Positions 1 to 8,521 of a stretch of DNA of 62,341 nt are shown here, piece by piece. The notes under the pieces were generated by a model. It was not told the DNA's origin, did no database searches, and saw only the letters and a list, made by a program, of their open reading frames with translations. Every line of letters begins with the position of its first letter. Position 1 is the first letter of the stretch. Location: positions 1-62,341 of the forward strand of contig NZ_JAHHIT010000060.1 in assembly GCF_024539675.1 (NCBI RefSeq), written 5' to 3'. The position numbers were made by a program, and so were the translations under genes. This stretch comes from Streptomyces hilarionis (GTDB lineage Bacteria; Actinomycetota; Actinomycetes; Streptomycetales; Streptomycetaceae).

Positions 1-162
1 CCCTCGATCCAGGCGGCCGCGGCGCCCGGGGGGCGGACAGCCACGACGGGCGGGGAGGGTGATCCGGACGGACCCCGGGACCGGCTTGCTGAAGGGGCGT
101 CATGAGCCCGTCACGCCGGGGTAAACGAGAGCGGACAGGCCATCCCGACCAAGGAGGCTCCG

Positions 163-363
163 ATGCCCCTCACCTTCCGCAAGAGTTTCCGCATCCTCCC
201 CGGCGTGCGACTGAACATCAACCGTCACTCGTGGTCGATCACGACCGGCGGCGGAAAGCACGGCCCCCGCCACACGCACAGCAGCACCGGACGTCGTACG
301 ACATCGATGGATTTGCCGGGGCCTTTCGGGTGGCGTCACACCCGTAACGCCAAGCGGCGTTGA
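163..363 (+). CDS. DUF4236 family small protein
   Basis: A 66-aa protein of unknown function. It begins MPLTFRKSFRILPGVRLNIN and later has RTTSMDLPGPFGWR, matching the DUF4236 pattern of an F-RKS-x-x-x-x-PG-VRLN start followed by a glycine/arginine-rich stretch and a closing threonine/proline/glycine motif. The ATG is preceded by a strong Shine-Dalgarno AAGGAGG with 5-nt spacing, which fixes the start. Family members are usually about 55-70 aa or fused to longer proteins, so this is a stand-alone full-length copy. It lies 64 bp upstream of the murA-type gene in the same orientation, in the part of the window I consider core chromosome. No biochemical role can be read from the sequence. Confidence 0.8.
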   Translation: MPLTFRKSFRILPGVRLNINRHSWSITTGGGKHGPRHTHSSTGRRTTSMDLPGPFGWRHTRNAKRR

Positions 364-399
364 CGAGCTGTCACCCGAACGGACCCCCCGAGAGGCGCC

Positions 400-420
400 A
401 TCTCATATCTGAGATAACCT
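400..420 (+). promoter_or_regulatory. Palindromic operator and -10 for leaderless murA-type gene
   Basis: ATCTCA-TATC-TGAGAT is a perfect 6-bp-arm dyad at 400-415. It is followed at once by TAACCT (415-420), a TANNNT -10 box whose last base is 7 nt before the ATG at 428. The gene has no Shine-Dalgarno, so a leaderless transcript is likely. Because the gene product carries its own XRE DNA-binding domain, this dyad is a natural candidate autoregulatory site (inference). Confidence 0.45.
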
Positions 421-427
421 CAGCCTC

Positions 428-1957
428 ATGGCAGACGACTACCTCGTACGCATCGGCAAGCTCATCCGTGACGCCCGTCAGCACCGGGGCTGGACACAGG
501 CACAGCTGGCCGAAGCGCTCGGAACCAGCCAGAGCGCCGTCAACCGCATCGAGCGGGGCAACCAAAACATCAGCCTTGAGATGATCGCTCGAATCGGTGA
601 AGCGCTGGACAGCGAGATCGTCTCGCTGGGCTACGCCGGCCCCATGCACCTGCGGGTGGTGGGCGGCCGCCGGCTGTCGGGCGCGATCGACGTGAAGACC
701 AGCAAGAACGCGTGTGTGGCCCTGCTGTGCGCCTCCCTGCTGAACCGGGGGCGCACAGTGCTGCGCCGGGTCGCCCGCATCGAGGAGGTCTACCGTCTGC
801 TCGAGGTCCTCAACTCCATCGGCGTGCGGACCCGGTGGGTGAACGACGGCGTCGACCTGGAGATCGTGCCGCCGGCCGAGCTGGACATGGCGGCGATCGA
901 CGCCGAGGCCGCCGTGCGCACCCGTTCCATCATCATGTTCCTCGGCCCGCTGCTGCACCGGGTGGACCAGTTCAAGCTCCCGTACGCGGGCGGCTGCGAC
1001 CTCGGCACGCGGACCATCGAACCGCACATGATCGCGCTGCGCCGGTTCGGACTGGAGGTCGCGGCGACGGAGGGGCAGTACCACGCCGTCGTCGACCGCT
1101 CCGTGCGTCCGGACCGGCCGATCGTGCTGACCGAGCGCGGGGACACGGTCACCGAGAACGCGCTGCTGGCGGCCGCCCGGCACGACGGCGTGACCGTCAT
1201 CCGCAACGCCTCCTCGAACTACATGGTCCAGGATCTGTGCTTCTTCCTGGAGGCGCTCGGCGTCCGGGTGGAGGGCATCGGCTCCACGACCCTCACCGTG
1301 CACGGTGTGGCGAACATCGACATCGACGTGGACTACTCCCCCTCCGAGGACCCGGTCGAGGCGATGAGCCTGCTGGCCGCCGCCGTCGTCACGGAGTCGG
1401 AGCTGACGGTGCGCCGGGTGCCGATCGAGTTCCTGGAGATCGAGCTCGCGGTCCTGGAGGAGATGGGCCTGGACCACGACAGGACCCCGGAGTACCCGGC
1501 CGACAACGGCCGCACCCGGCTGGTGGACCTCACGGTCCGGCCCTCCAAGCTGGAGGCGCCGATCGACAAGATCCACCCGATGCCGTTCCCCGGCCTGAAC
1601 ATCGACAACGTCCCCTTCTTCGCCGCCATCGCGGCCGTCGCCCAGGGCAAGACCCTCATCCACGACTGGGTCTACGACAACCGCGCGATCTACCTGACGG
1701 ACCTGAACAGGCTCGGCGGCCGGCTCCAGCTCCTGGACCCGCACCGGGTGCTGGTCGAGGGCCCGACCCGCTGGCGGGCCGCCGAGATGATGTGCCCGCC
1801 GGCCCTGCGTCCGGCCGTGGTCGTGCTGCTGGCGATGATGGCGGCGGAGGGCACCTCGGTGCTGCGCAACGTGTACGTGATCAACCGCGGCTACGAGGAC
1901 CTGGCCGAGCGGCTCAACTCGATCGGGGCGCAGATCGAGATCTTCCGGGACATCTGA
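428..1957 (+). CDS. murA: XRE-domain fused MurA-type UDP-GlcNAc 1-carboxyvinyltransferase
   Basis: A 509-aa two-domain protein. Residues about 8-66 form an XRE-type helix-turn-helix (WTQAQLAEALGTSQSAVNRIE). Residues about 74-505 form an EPSP-synthase/MurA fold, which transfers enolpyruvate from PEP to UDP-N-acetylglucosamine, the first committed cytoplasmic step of peptidoglycan synthesis. The active-site loop AGGCDLGTR carries Cys190, equivalent to the PEP-adduct (fosfomycin-target) cysteine of MurA, so the enzyme is probably active. The N-terminal HTH is not part of classical MurA (about 420 aa) and suggests a second, regulatory paralogue. The gene ends IFRDI-stop, and those final codons are the insertion site of the 42-kb island. 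The stop codon is preserved, so the protein is intact, but its downstream DNA has been replaced. Confidence 0.88.
   Translation: MADDYLVRIGKLIRDARQHRGWTQAQLAEALGTSQSAVNRIERGNQNISLEMIARIGEALDSEIVSLGYAGPMHLRVVGGRRLSGAIDVKTSKNACVALLCASLLNRGRTVLRRVARIEEVYRLLEVLNSIGVRTRWVNDGVDLEIVPPAELDMAAIDAEAAVRTRSIIMFLGPLLHRVDQFKLPYAGGCDLGTRTIEPHMIALRRFGLEVAATEGQYHAVVDRSVRPDRPIVLTERGDTVTENALLAAARHDGVTVIRNASSNYMVQDLCFFLEALGVRVEGIGSTTLTVHGVANIDIDVDYSPSEDPVEAMSLLAAAVVTESELTVRRVPIEFLEIELAVLEEMGLDHDRTPEYPADNGRTRLVDLTVRPSKLEAPIDKIHPMPFPGLNIDNVPFFAAIAAVAQGKTLIHDWVYDNRAIYLTDLNRLGGRLQLLDPHRVLVEGPTRWRAAEMMCPPALRPAVVVLLAMMAAEGTSVLRNVYVINRGYEDLAERLNSIGAQIEIFRDI
1941..1957 (+). repeat. attL-like 17-bp direct repeat at murA 3' end
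   Basis: TCTTCCGGGACATCTGA, the last codons and stop of the murA-type gene, is repeated exactly at 44051-44067. Bases beyond each copy differ. A site-specific recombinase inserting at a gene 3' end typically leaves such a duplication, so this is the left junction of the island. Confidence 0.8.
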
Positions 1958-1974
1958 AAGCCTTCAGAAATAGC

Positions 1975-2026
1975 GCCACCACACCCCTCCTGACCTGCAT
2001 AAACGCGAGGCGGGAGGGGAGGTGGC
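1975..2026 (+). terminator. Hairpin after murA-type gene (island side)
   Basis: GCCACC...CCCCTCC pairs with GGAGGGG...GGTGGC across a loop of about 20 nt, with a small internal bulge. It lies 18 bp after the murA stop and would replace the original terminator displaced to 44071-44102. No T-run follows, as is usual in Streptomyces. Confidence 0.4.
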
Positions 2027-2082
2027 GGCACCTCTGGGACATTTCTGGGACTTTTGGCCGGGACCGAAAGCTTCCGGCCGCT

Positions 2083-2260
2083 GCGCACTCGACATGATGC
2101 GTCATCGAAAAGCTATCGGATTGAGCAAGTCTCGGAAAGTCGCAGGTCAGAGGCCGTTTCTCGGCTCGTTATCCAGTCGGCAGGAGCCCAGAGCGTCAAA
2201 CGAGCGTCATAACGCACAGCACATCCCTCCTCTCCGGAACGGAACAGGCTGCCACGGCCA
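2083..2260 (+). repeat. R1, first copy of the island's ~0.2-kb direct repeat
   Basis: R1 shares ordered blocks with 13801-14010 (R2) and 39955-40178 (R3): a CATGATGCGTCATCG-like block, CTCGGAAA, a CGGCTCG block, paired GAGCGTCA octamers 11 bp apart (2191 and 2202), then CATCCCTCCTCTCCGG and GAACAGGCTGCCACG. On the minus strand the first block reads MTHHVEC, part of the C-terminus of TrmA/RumA-type RNA methyltransferases, but homology stops there in R1. It is the most diverged copy. About 240 bp after it (2261-2500) I see no gene. Confidence 0.7.
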
Positions 2261-2505
2261 AGTGGCCCAGCAGGGCCCATTGGCTCGGCAGGCGCGCTTG
2301 TGGGCTTTCGGGCTGACCGGCTGGCGCACCCGATGAAGCCGGGCCCTCTGCAATCCATCGACAACGCTAGGGCCTCGGTCTAGTCACTGGAGTCCCGCTG
2401 ACCTGCGCCGACCTGGATCGGTCGGCAAACGAAGTTGCCGGGTGTACTTACGAGTTGGTGCAGTCCGCACGCCGCAACACCGCAGTGTCTGCAGGTTGAA
2501 ACGCT

Positions 2506-2830
2506 GCTTGGTGTGCGTCGAGCTGGAGGAGGAACTTCACGCCCCCGAAGATCACGTGTGCCACGCGCTGGGCCCCGGTGGAGCTAGCCGCCGGGGTCTC
2601 CGACCCGGAGATCATCGAAGCTGCCAAGAGTGACGAACGCATTTCCATTGCCTTGTGTCCGTCTCTCCACGCCAAGCTCTACCGTGCCGACGGCCGGCTC
2701 CTGGTCAGCTCCGCCAACCTGACCGGCAAAGCCACTGGACGCGTACCGAACGCCAACGTGGAACTGTCGTTAAAGGTGCCGATCGACCACCCCGAAGTGC
2801 AGCGGCCCGGTCCAGTAGGTCGCCTCCGCA
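2506..2830 (+). pseudogene. Remnant of a phospholipase D-like nuclease
   Basis: One frame reads about 100 aa with the PLD signature: KITCATRW, then LAAGVSDPEII, then the H-x-K-x(4)-D-related catalytic stretch LCPSLHAKLYRADGRLLVSSANLTG, then NVELSL. This is the C-terminal half of a stand-alone PLD-family nuclease of the kind found in restriction and defence loci. The first HKD half and any start codon are missing upstream, and the reading frame is lost after about 2830. It is a truncated, non-functional relic in the decayed zone next to R1. Confidence 0.6.
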
Positions 2831-2861
2831 CCCCAGGCGCGCAGCTAGGAGACCGGGCGGT

Positions 2862-3920
2862 CGGTGCTCGAACCCGTCCTCGCAGAGGCAGGCGGCTGGC
2901 TCGCCCAGGACTTCGCACGGCTCGAACGGGCATTGGTGGCCGGCATCCACTCCCTGATCACGGTGCCCCCTGCGAGCACGCGGCGTGACCCTCGGGGGCG
3001 TCAGCTTCTACCGCTCCGAGCAGCCCGCCCCGTTCGAGGACGACGACCTGTCCCTGGCCCAGGAACTGGTCGTCCGCGCAACGATCTGCATCAACAACGC
3101 CCGCCGCTACACCCGCGAACACAACACCGCCCTCGCCCTGCAGCGCAGCCTGCTGCCCCGAGGCCGCCCCGACCAGAGCGCGGTCGAGGTCGCGTACCGC
3201 TACCTGTCCGCGCAGGCGGGGGTAGGCGGTGACTGGTTCGACGTGATCCCGCTCTCCGGCGCCCGCGTCGCACTGGTCGTCGGGGACGTCGTCGGCCACG
3301 GTCTGCACGCCGCCGCGACCATGGGCCGGCTGTGCACCGCCGTCGACAACTTCTGCTCCCTGGACCTGCTCCCAGACGGCCTCCTCACCCACCTCGACAA
3401 CCTGGTCGCACGTCTCGACCGGGGCGAGGGCTGGGCGGTGGAAAACACCCACTAGGACTCCAGCGTCATCGGCGCGACCTGCCTGTACGCCGTCCACGAC
3501 CCGGCGTCCCAGCACTGCACCCTCACCCTCGCCGGGCACCACATGCCCGCGATCGTCGGCCCCGACGGTGACGTGGACTTCGTCGACCTGCCCTCGAGAT
3601 CGCCGCCTGGCCTCGGCGGCATGCCCTTCGAGACGGTTGAGCTGGAACTGGCTGAGGGCAGCCAGCTGGTCCTCTACACCGACGGCCTCGTCGAGGACCG
3701 GCACCGGGACATCGACACCGGCCCGGACCAGCTCCGTACCGTCCTGGCCTGCGCTGGCCGGGCCGTGGAGGACACCTGCGAGGCGGTCCTCGACGCCCTG
3801 CTGCCCACCCACCCGAGCGACGACGTAGTTCTCCTCGTCGCCCAGCTCACCGCACGCTGGGGATCCGCTACACCTCCGACTGCAAGATCATCTGGACCGA
3901 ACAGCCACTGCTCTGACGAC
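2862..3920 (+). pseudogene. Decayed GAF-SpoIIE (PP2C-type) phosphatase
   Basis: The remains encode the end of a GAF domain (VAGIHSLITVP, then VTLGGVSFYRSEQP after a frame change near 2970) followed by a SpoIIE-type phosphatase: ALQRSLLP, GGDWFDVIPL, VGDVVGHG, TLAGHHMP, VLYTDGLVE, DDVVLLVA. Such proteins are Mg/Mn-dependent phosphatases acting on anti-sigma-factor antagonists. Two lesions are visible: the frame change in the GAF part and an in-frame TAG at 3453-3455 inside the phosphatase domain, where homologous sequence continues in the same frame after the stop. The 5' end is also missing, so the gene is dead although the catalytic aspartates survive. Confidence 0.7.
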
Positions 3921-4048
3921 AGCCGCCCCACCTTGGCGTCCATGATCCAGCCGTGATCCACGGCCCCTGGCCCCGCCTCCGAGGCCCCGCCCGCACGTCG
4001 ACTTCTCTCCCGCACGGAAGGCCCGGCGACCGTATGCAACGGGACCCC

Positions 4049-5335
4049 TTACGGCCTTGGTTTGCCTTCCCCGCCACGTAGTGACGACAGGACCAGGCGC
4101 CCGTACCGGGTGGTGAGTACTGCCGCTGTGACGGCGATCGAGAGGGCGAGCGCGGTGTACAGGTGTGCCACGGAATGGTCGTCGAGGACCTGCAGGATGC
4201 CGAGCGCCGTACCGAGAGGCATACCGAGAATGGTCAGGACGCCCAACGCTCCGCTGATCTGCTGGCTCTCCTGCGTCTGCACGAGCCTGCTGTAGTCGGC
4301 TGCTTCGGCGAGGATCTCGTTGAATCTCACCGGCAGCCGGTGCTGGTTCTGGAAGGCGAGCAGCAGATCGTTCGCCGTGCCGTGGGCGGTGAGGTGCTGC
4401 CGCCAGTAGGTGCTGCGGAAGACCGCGATGTTCCTCTCCAATGCCGAGAGGCGACGTGCCGGCCGGGGTGAGACGAATACCTCGGAGAGCTCGTCGGTGA
4501 GCTCGTCGATGTGATCGCGTTGCAAAGCCCCTAGGAGCAGAGCGTCGAGATAGACGGTACGGGAGTGCAGCGCACCGTAGGTGAAGAAGTCACCCTCCCC
4601 TGTGTCTGTCCGGTGGCCGAGGAAAGCGGTCCCCTGACGCAGTACCAGGGCGCTCCAGTCCGCCGAGATCCTGACCGTGTCCTTGAGCTGCTCACCAGCG
4701 GTCTCCGGCGGCAGGGGGAAGTCCTCCGGAGTGGAGCGTGACGCCAACTGCCACAGCCAACGGTCCGCGGTGGCAGGCAGTTCACCTTCGAGACCGGTGC
4801 GAAGGGCCGGGGTGTGCTGCGCCGCAGGGCTCAGGAAGGCGATGGTGTAGGGCCGGGCGTCGAAGGACGACGCGTCGGCCGCGCGAAGGTCGGCGACCCC
4901 GTCGAGCAGCCGGGCCGGGTCGAACGGTCCGGAGAGCGGTGCGTCGGCTTCACGCGGTAGCCGCCCGGCCAGGGCCCGCACCACGGGCAGCAGGGGCCTT
5001 TCCACCGTGAAGTGCAAAACGGCGAGCGCGTGTTGGGGCTTGCGGGTCGTGGCCGCGCGGAGCAGTTCCATGCCGAGCAGACGCATGCCGTCGTGCTTGA
5101 CGTCGAGCGGCAGGTGCCAGCGGCAGGGTTTTCCCGGCGCCCCGTACAGCGCACGGGCGGAAGCGGGAGTGAAGTACGTCGACCGGATCCGGGCGTCGGT
5201 GCTGCGGTTGCCCATGTCGAAGGGGAAGGGCCCTTCGGACCACTCGGGGACGCGCAGCAGCCGTACGGGCAGCACGACGGTCAGCTCCTGGCGCGCTCCT
5301 GTGACGTCGTCGAGCGGCGGAACGCCGGCGGTCAT
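4049..5335 (-). CDS. Hypothetical protein with two C-terminal TM helices
   Basis: About 428 aa. I chose ATG 5335 because it overlaps the stop of the upstream 40-aa ORF in an ATGA, giving translational coupling; the frame stays open further upstream without a good start. The first 350 residues look soluble and mixed alpha/beta, ending in long amphipathic helices. The last 70 residues contain two hydrophobic helices (ISGALGVLTILGMPLGTALG and VAHLYTALALSIAVTAAVL). The long-helix-then-two-TM layout recalls CorA-type proteins, but the GMN motif of CorA is absent. I do not recognise the family. It is divergent from the methylase gene, sharing a 160-bp promoter region with it, which suggests a joint system. 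Confidence 0.7.
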   Translation of the reverse strand: MTAGVPPLDDVTGARQELTVVLPVRLLRVPEWSEGPFPFDMGNRSTDARIRSTYFTPASARALYGAPGKPCRWHLPLDVKHDGMRLLGMELLRAATTRKPQHALAVLHFTVERPLLPVVRALAGRLPREADAPLSGPFDPARLLDGVADLRAADASSFDARPYTIAFLSPAAQHTPALRTGLEGELPATADRWLWQLASRSTPEDFPLPPETAGEQLKDTVRISADWSALVLRQGTAFLGHRTDTGEGDFFTYGALHSRTVYLDALLLGALQRDHIDELTDELSEVFVSPRPARRLSALERNIAVFRSTYWRQHLTAHGTANDLLLAFQNQHRLPVRFNEILAEAADYSRLVQTQESQQISGALGVLTILGMPLGTALGILQVLDDHSVAHLYTALALSIAVTAAVLTTRYGRLVLSSLRGGEGKPRP

Positions 5336-5454
5336 CGGCGGTGCTCGGCGGCGCCGGCGTCCTGGACGATGAAGACAGGACGGGTCATCATCCCGCCCTC
5401 GTCGCACTGGGCCGTCGGCTCCTCGCAGCGCGCTCGCGCATCGCCGTGCTCCAT
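5332..5454 (-). CDS. 40-aa small protein coupled to the membrane protein
   Basis: The ORF starts ATG at 5454 with a clear Shine-Dalgarno (GAGGAGA, about 5-nt spacing) and ends in a TGA that overlaps the next gene's ATG as ATGA. The product begins MEHGDARARCEEPTAQCDEG and ends in VQDAGAAEHRR. It is acidic in the middle, has two cysteines and no hydrophobic segment. The good ribosome binding site and exact coupling argue that it is translated, either as a leader ensuring translation of the membrane protein or as a small partner. I know no family for it. Confidence 0.5.
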   Translation of the reverse strand: MEHGDARARCEEPTAQCDEGGMMTRPVFIVQDAGAAEHRR

Positions 5455-5614
5455 GATTCTCCTCGTATGTCTCTCGGTCGTCCCCAGCTGACGCCGGTCC
5501 CGCCGCACAGCTACGGCGCAACAGCCGGAACGCAGGTTATCGCGGACCCTTGCGAAGCGGCGGCGAACGGCGTCCCGCCGCCGTCGGACGCCATACTCAG
5601 ATAGCCTCTGCACC
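5455..5614. promoter_or_regulatory. Divergent promoter region of the methylase and membrane-protein genes
   Basis: The region holds no gene. Toward the methylase, TAGCCT (5602-5607) fits a TANNNT -10 box ending 7 nt before GTG 5615, and there is no Shine-Dalgarno, so a leaderless mRNA is likely. The opposite gene has a normal ribosome binding site. Confidence 0.35.
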
Positions 5615-8521
5615 GTGCTTTCACGTGAACTCCAGAGCAAGATCGACCGGTTGTGGGACACTTTCTGGTCGGGCGGTTTGTCGAATCCGCTGGAGATCCT
5701 GGAACAGATCACGTACCTGCTGTTCATACGGATGCTCGACGTCCGGCGCACTTCTCAGGATCGGGACGCCGCTTCCGCCGGCGCACCGGTCGACTCCGTG
5801 AGTACCCCGCTGCTGAATGAACGGCTGCGCTGGTCACGCCTGTTGGACGAGGCGCCGCAACACATGTTCGCCACGGTCCGCGACGAAATTTTCCCCTTGC
5901 TCCGCACCTACGGCAACGACAACCCGGAGTTCCTCGGGCACTTCGCTGACGCGCGCTTCAGCATCCCCACGCCTGGATTGCTCGCTAAGGTTGTCGACAC
6001 GCTTGAGGGCGTACCCCTCGACGCTGTGGGCATCGGCGGCGACGTGTACGAGTACATGCTGGGCAAAGTCGCGAATGCGGGGCACAACGGGCAGTTCTGG
6101 ACGCCGCGGCACATCACCCAGCTCATGGTGGAACTGACGGCTCCCCAGCCCGGAGAGATCATCTGCGACCCCGCATGCGGGGGTGCCGGACTCCTCGTCG
6201 CGGCAGCGGAGTACGTCAACCGGAACCGGCCCGAGACGTCGGAGGGGCCAGCCCGGCACGAGCAAGCCGGCGAGGCCACGTTCCAGGGCTTCGACTTCGA
6301 CACCACGATGCTGCGAATCGGCTCGATGAACATGTGGCTCCACGGGGTACAGAGCCCAGACATCCGCTATCGCGATTCGCTCGCGCAGAACACGGTCGAG
6401 GACAGCGGGCGGTACTCGCTGGTCCTCACCAACCCACCCTTCGCGGGCAGCCTCGACTACGACGCCGCTGCTGACGATCTCCAGCGAGTCATCCAGACGA
6501 AGAAGACCGAGTTGCTCTTCGTGGCCCTGGTGCTGCAACTGCTCAAACCCGGCGGGCGGGCGGCGGTCATCGTCCCGGACGGTGTTCTCTTCGGCTCAAC
6601 CAAGGCCCACAAAGAACTACGAAGAATCCTTGTCGAGGATCACCGAATCGATGCCTTGGTGAAACTTCCCAGCGGTGTGTTCAAGCCCTACACAGGTGTG
6701 TCCACGTCGATCCTCTTCCTGACGAAGACCAGCGGCAGGGGCACGGACAGCGTCTGGTTCTACGACGTCACGGCGGACGGGTGGAGTCTCGATGACCGGC
6801 GCACACCGCTCCTCTCCCCGGAAAAGCTCGGCCCGACCCCGAGCGAAAGGCTTGATCGGTCCGAGCACGCCAAGAACAACCTTCCTGACGTAGTGAGCCG
6901 CTGGCTGCTGCGCCACACGAGCGAACGCGGCCGCAGGCCGAGCGAACAGAGCTTTCTGGTTTCGAAGAAGGAGATCGCCAAGAGTGGCTACAACCTTTCC
7001 CTGAATTACTACAGGCAGGCACACGAGACTAAGGAGCTGGCTCGAGACAGTGTGCGGCTGGGGGACTTCGCCGAAATCTACGGCGGTTCGGTCGCAGCAA
7101 GGGAGACGGGTCCAGCAGCACCCTCCGGCGACCCGGACGTACGGAGAAGAGTGTTGCAACCTTCTCTGCTGGCCTCCGATCTCTGCCCCGTCGAGACCCT
7201 TCCGGTGCGCAAGAACCGGCGCGAGCCCCGGTGGAGGCTACGAGAAGGCGACATAGTCGGTCGCGATCTGGCGAGCGTACGGCACTGGACGATTCTCCCC
7301 GCGGAATATGAGGGCGTGCAGCCCGGCCAGGGCCTGATCGTCATCAGGCCCCTGGAGAATCCAGTCCCTTCCGAATATCTCGTCACCTATCTTTCGAGCC
7401 CTCAAGCAGAGCAGCAGATTCAGCTTTACGATGTCATTCCTCGCATCAGGCGCGCCGCCCTAGCCGATATCCGTATCCCGATATGCGAAGGAGACTTCGA
7501 GGAAGTTCGTACATCCATCGCCCGACTCGCAGAGGGGCAGATCGAGTCGGAAAAAATCTGGGACCAGCTTCGCGCCGCACGGCTGCGCATCTTCGAGAAG
7601 GGGTCGAGCAACGAGCGTCGCGCAAGACTCGACGAAGCGGCGGAACTGAGTTCGCTGATCGCCCAGAATCTCCGAAAGCAGAGTGAGCCATACAGGATCT
7701 TCCAGGAGACGTATCCTTATGGAATTGCTCGGGCGGTGCGGAAGTTCCGGCACAGCACGTCACACACGGAGAAGCATGAGGCTGCCCTACAGTGTGTGGA
7801 GTCGCTCATCCTTTCCCTCGGCATCGTCGCCCATGCCATTGCCGCGAACCGCGGGCGACAGAACCTGCCCGAGATCGTTCAGTGGAAGCAGGCCGTAGGA
7901 GGCGGCGGTGTGGCACTGGGGCACTGGGTAGCGGTCATTCGAGCCGTAGGAGCAGACGCCAAGGAAATCGGCGATCCCGCGTCCGGGCTGGCTGAGGCTG
8001 CAACCCAGAAGAAAGGGAAAAAGGGACTAATGGCGGATCTCTCCGCTCTTGTGACCCTGAGAAATAAAATCAGGCACGGTGCGGGGCCGCGGACGCGGGC
8101 GGAATTCGACAGGAGCCTGGAAAAACTGGAGCGACTGATGTTCAGCAGTTTGTCCTGGTGTACATTCTTGGCGCGATCCCGGTGGGTGCACATGGACAGG
8201 CTTCGTTGGCTTCCCGAAGTGGGAAAGTTCGAAGTTTCGGGCCTCGCACTCATGGGCGATCACCCTGATTTCGAGCCCATCACTTTCCAGACCGACGTCC
8301 CCTTGGTCGATGGCAGCCTCTACATGCTGACGCCGCAGAACGAGCCGATACAGCTCTCGCCCTTCTGCCTGCTCGAGGACTGTCCCACCTGCTTGGCCCC
8401 TGAACTCTATTACCCGGACCGGCTCACCGCCTCCACGGCACTGCTGAAAAGCCTTGACCGGGGACACGAGCTGGAAAGCGACACAGTATACGCATCGCTG
8501 CAGCCATGGACACAAGCATGA
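5615..8521 (+). CDS. Fused type I-like methylase, specificity domain and HEPN-like C-terminus
   Basis: A 968-aa protein. Residues 1-140 resemble the HsdM N-terminal helical domain (LWDTFWSGGLSNPLEILEQ). Residues about 145-440 are an N6-adenine methyltransferase with the SAM motif DPACGGAG (185-192) and catalytic NPPF (273-276). Residues about 485-640 look like one HsdS target-recognition half (VRLGDFAEIYGG, then LREGDIVGRDLAS, then ALADIRIPI). Beyond about 690 comes a helical region with RNKIRH (816-821), matching the Rx4-6H HEPN ribonuclease motif, and a cysteine cluster LEDCPTCLAPELYY that could bind zinc. Usual HsdM is about 500 aa and lacks this tail. No HsdR is nearby, so it may modify DNA as a half-site dimer and deploy the C-terminal module as an effector (inference). 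Confidence 0.8.
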   Translation: MLSRELQSKIDRLWDTFWSGGLSNPLEILEQITYLLFIRMLDVRRTSQDRDAASAGAPVDSVSTPLLNERLRWSRLLDEAPQHMFATVRDEIFPLLRTYGNDNPEFLGHFADARFSIPTPGLLAKVVDTLEGVPLDAVGIGGDVYEYMLGKVANAGHNGQFWTPRHITQLMVELTAPQPGEIICDPACGGAGLLVAAAEYVNRNRPETSEGPARHEQAGEATFQGFDFDTTMLRIGSMNMWLHGVQSPDIRYRDSLAQNTVEDSGRYSLVLTNPPFAGSLDYDAAADDLQRVIQTKKTELLFVALVLQLLKPGGRAAVIVPDGVLFGSTKAHKELRRILVEDHRIDALVKLPSGVFKPYTGVSTSILFLTKTSGRGTDSVWFYDVTADGWSLDDRRTPLLSPEKLGPTPSERLDRSEHAKNNLPDVVSRWLLRHTSERGRRPSEQSFLVSKKEIAKSGYNLSLNYYRQAHETKELARDSVRLGDFAEIYGGSVAARETGPAAPSGDPDVRRRVLQPSLLASDLCPVETLPVRKNRREPRWRLREGDIVGRDLASVRHWTILPAEYEGVQPGQGLIVIRPLENPVPSEYLVTYLSSPQAEQQIQLYDVIPRIRRAALADIRIPICEGDFEEVRTSIARLAEGQIESEKIWDQLRAARLRIFEKGSSNERRARLDEAAELSSLIAQNLRKQSEPYRIFQETYPYGIARAVRKFRHSTSHTEKHEAALQCVESLILSLGIVAHAIAANRGRQNLPEIVQWKQAVGGGGVALGHWVAVIRAVGADAKEIGDPASGLAEAATQKKGKKGLMADLSALVTLRNKIRHGAGPRTRAEFDRSLEKLERLMFSSLSWCTFLARSRWVHMDRLRWLPEVGKFEVSGLALMGDHPDFEPITFQTDVPLVDGSLYMLTPQNEPIQLSPFCLLEDCPTCLAPELYYPDRLTASTALLKSLDRGHELESDTVYASLQPWTQA

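Noticed and set aside
1941..1957. The 17-bp repeat as a chance match
   Set aside because: A perfect 17-bp match that includes a stop codon and is followed at the far end by a terminator-like hairpin, with accessory DNA only between the copies, is very unlikely by chance.
4049..5335. CorA-type magnesium transporter
   Set aside because: The C-terminal two-TM layout is similar, but the GMN motif at the end of TM1 is missing and the N-terminal domain does not resemble CorA.
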